Of a stretch of DNA of 64,000 nt, positions 62,571 to 64,000 are shown piece after piece; within the stretch, counting starts at the first letter, position 1, and each line of letters starts with the position of its first letter. The notes below the pieces were generated by a model. It ran no database searches, was not told the origin of the DNA, and worked only from the letters and a program-made list of their open reading frames with translations. Source of the DNA: Kribbella rubisoli (GTDB lineage: Bacteria > Actinomycetota > Actinomycetes > Propionibacteriales > Kribbellaceae); the NCBI RefSeq assembly GCF_004217145.1, contig NZ_SHKR01000011.1:1922001-1986000 (forward strand). The letters are read 5' to 3'. Both the position numbers and the translations under genes were made by a program.

Positions 62571-62819
62571 CTACTCCTTGATGTCGCGGTGGTGTTCCTC
62601 GACGACGCGGTATTCCTCTTCGACGGCCGGGTCGATGGCGTCGGTGGCCACGCGGCGGCGGCGGTTGGTGATGTAGAAGGACAGCAGGATGCCGGCCAGG
62701 CCGGCCAGCAGCAGGATGTAGCCGACCACCTGCAGGTTCACGGCGTCCCACGTGTCGCGGACAGCGAACGCGAGCACGGCGCCGACCACCATCAGAAAGA
62801 TCCCCACACCGATGCTCAT
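62571..62819 (-). CDS. DUF6458-like small membrane protein
   Basis: 82 aa with two membrane helices (about 3-22 and 30-51; MSIGVGIFLMVVGAVLAFAV, VVGYILLLAGLAGILLS), then a basic RRRR loop and an acidic C-terminal tail. It matches the common actinobacterial two-helix family annotated DUF6458. Function unknown. Its gene is single, followed 126 bp later by DUF4097. Confidence 0.82.
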   Translation of the reverse strand: MSIGVGIFLMVVGAVLAFAVRDTWDAVNLQVVGYILLLAGLAGILLSFYITNRRRRVATDAIDPAVEEEYRVVEEHHRDIKE

Positions 62820-62882
62820 CCGAGCCTCCCAGTGAGTCGCGTCCTACATCGTCAAAGCTACCTCTCTGTACCCACGCTCCAA

Positions 62883-62910
62883 ACAGCTAACTGATGACAG
62901 CTAACTGATG
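62883..62910. repeat. Perfect 14-bp tandem duplication at a stop codon
   Basis: ACAGCTAACTGATG occurs twice in direct succession. The duplication covers the stop of the DUF2231-like gene, so the final codons are repeated just after it. Confidence 0.8.
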
Positions 62911-63437
62911 ACAGGCCGGCGAGCAGTTCCGCGGTGCAGGGCCAGGTGTCCGCCGAGGAAGCCCGCACCCGCCATCACCAGGTTCCCGGCCATCGCCAGC
63001 TTCGTGCCCAACGCGTGCCGCCCGCGGAGACGAGCGACGAGCGAGCCGGTGAACAGGAAGATCGCAATGTCCGCGCCGAGCGCGTGGACCGCACCGATCC
63101 TCCGCTCCTCACCTGACAGCTCCGACCAGTCAGCTGCGCCCGCGATAGCCGTCGGCAGGGACGCCAGCAGCCCGAACCCGGCGAGGATCGTCGCCCCGCG
63201 ACGCGACCGGGACCCGCCCGCAAGATCGAGAAGCGACGTACTGAGCCAGCACCCGGTGGTCACGTCGGTGAGCGACGGATGCAACGAATGACCGAGTACG
63301 TCGGTGTGCAGCGGACTGCCTCGTGCCCAGTCGATCAGCGGTTCGTACGCCAACTCCTGCGCGCGGGCAAGCCGCTCGGAAAGGGGGCTTTCGCCGACCG
63401 CGCGAACTGCGCGCTGCGGCAAGGATCTCGATGCCAC
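62901..63437 (-). CDS. DUF2231-like membrane protein
   Basis: 178 aa. Contains the DUF2231 opening HPSLTDVTTGCWLSTSLLDL and about four membrane helices, with GHLALHRG at the end. This fold often accompanies Rieske proteins, where it may bind heme; here there is no such partner. GTG 63437 gives a protein starting close to the first conserved helix; the frame extends upstream but with shadow-like composition. The last codons overlap the tandem duplication. Confidence 0.72.
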   Translation of the reverse strand: MASRSLPQRAVRAVGESPLSERLARAQELAYEPLIDWARGSPLHTDVLGHSLHPSLTDVTTGCWLSTSLLDLAGGSRSRRGATILAGFGLLASLPTAIAGAADWSELSGEERRIGAVHALGADIAIFLFTGSLVARLRGRHALGTKLAMAGNLVMAGAGFLGGHLALHRGTARRPVIS

Positions 63438-63480
63438 GCTCTCAAGGTACGCTCTCGGCCGTCGCCCCCGGAAGCGCTCG

Positions 63481-64000
63481 CTACTTGCCGCCCGAGAGCA
63501 CCAGTTCGACCCGGTCGGGGCCATCGGGTGTGACGCGGATCGGCACGCCCCAGTCCTGCCGGTGCATGTGGCACGCGGGGAACTCCACCTCGGAGGCATC
63601 GTCACAGGACGCGGCCTGTACGGCGACATGGAGGACGCCGGTGCCCGCGTGCGGGTCGATGACCAGGCGACGGACGAGATCGCTGGAGTCGCCGGCGCCC
63701 TCACGCAGAAGCGTGTCGGGGGTCGCGGAGACGAGCAGACGGGTGGAAGGGCCGTAGCGATCGTCGAGTTTCTGGCCGGGCGGCGGGGTGAAGACGACCT
63801 CCAGGGTGACCTCGCCGGCGGCCACGTCCATCGGCGGACGCTGGGTCTGCGTGCTGAACTCGTCAGCGATTGCGGACGCTCCCAGAGGCACCCGCGTCAG
63901 GCGATGAGCTGCCGACTCGACGACGAGCAGTTCGTTGCCCACGACAACCGCGCCGCTGGGCTCGGCCAGACCCGTCGCCATCGTCTCGACGACCTCGGTC
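63481..64000 (-). CDS. NHL-repeat protein, C-terminal part (gene runs off the window)
   Basis: The visible 173 or so C-terminal codons have an NHL blade (AEPSGAVVVGNELLVVESAAHRLTRV) followed by a beta-rich domain ending in VELVLSGGK. This resembles the C-terminus of NHL-domain thioredoxin-like (NHLRC2-type) proteins. The start lies beyond position 64000. The redox part, if any, is not visible. It ends 43 bp before the DUF2231-like gene start and may be in a unit with it. Confidence 0.75.
   Translation of the reverse strand, partial: TEVVETMATGLAEPSGAVVVGNELLVVESAAHRLTRVPLGASAIADEFSTQTQRPPMDVAAGEVTLEVVFTPPPGQKLDDRYGPSTRLLVSATPDTLLREGAGDSSDLVRRLVIDPHAGTGVLHVAVQAASCDDASEVEFPACHMHRQDWGVPIRVTPDGPDRVELVLSGGK

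Overview
The window is 64 kb of high-GC actinobacterial chromosome. Several traits point to a soil actinomycete of the Kribbella/Nocardioides type: many GTG and TTG starts, 4-bp ATGA/GTGA gene overlaps, secreted glycan-degrading enzymes with Tat or Sec signals, LacI/MarR/PadR regulators placed beside their targets, a SigE-family sigma factor, and a mycobacterial-type membrane ETF oxidase. The genus is inferred from style only; no marker gene fixes it. No phage, insertion sequence, CRISPR array or complete secondary-metabolite cluster was seen. The last gene runs off the right edge.

Layout. 1-8.9 kb: a RidA protein, a TIGR03118-type secreted protein, a methyltransferase/MarR-GNAT pair, a LacI-controlled amidohydrolase/cysteine-dioxygenase pair, two short-chain dehydrogenases and a PadR repressor with clear operators. 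8.9-13.3 kb: two large secreted proteases (M36 fungalysin type, S53 sedolisin type). 13.5-20.2 kb: a sugar ABC importer with a YesL-like membrane protein and a GH116 glycosidase in one overlapping operon behind a LacI-type operator. 20.3-23.8 kb: a secreted GH89 alpha-N-acetylglucosaminidase. 23.9-27.4 kb: aldehyde dehydrogenase and DUF779 divergent from a GAF regulator. 27.5-36.3 kb: an EtfD-like Fe-S membrane protein, a lipoprotein, PhoD with a discoidin protein, and a two-component system with a repeat-bearing secreted protein. 36.4-44.8 kb: tRNA-Gly(CCC), MarR, dCTP deaminase, a PQQ-like lipoprotein, a ribbon-helix-helix/DUF4097 pair, an SDR and a large three-part membrane protein. 44.9-56.4 kb: a PL8 lyase, a PfpI-MarR pair, GNAT, MFS, a MerR-sliding-clamp fusion, a small P-loop protein, AnmK, SigE with its membrane partner, an EndoH-like GH18 enzyme and a histidine phosphatase. 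56.5-64 kb: a long acyl-CoA dehydrogenase, a three-gene cluster of paralogous membrane proteins, a second DUF4097 protein, small membrane proteins, and a partial NHL-repeat gene.

How the genes work together. A theme is recovery of amino sugars and glycans: GH89, EndoH, PL8, GH116 and its importer, AnmK (cell-wall sugar recycling), plus secreted proteases and PhoD for peptides and phosphate. The acyl-CoA dehydrogenase and the EtfD-like protein, about 27 kb apart, fit one beta-oxidation electron route and share an ACT-N3-GAGTA promoter motif.

Most unusual features: (i) the three-gene membrane cluster at 58601-61673, with two 405-aa paralogs that end in a C-x2-NP-x-H...C-x2-C module; (ii) a MerR regulator fused to DNA sliding-clamp domains at 50123-51136; (iii) two families of dispersed palindromic intergenic elements; (iv) a three-part 678-aa membrane protein with an internal lipobox-like segment.
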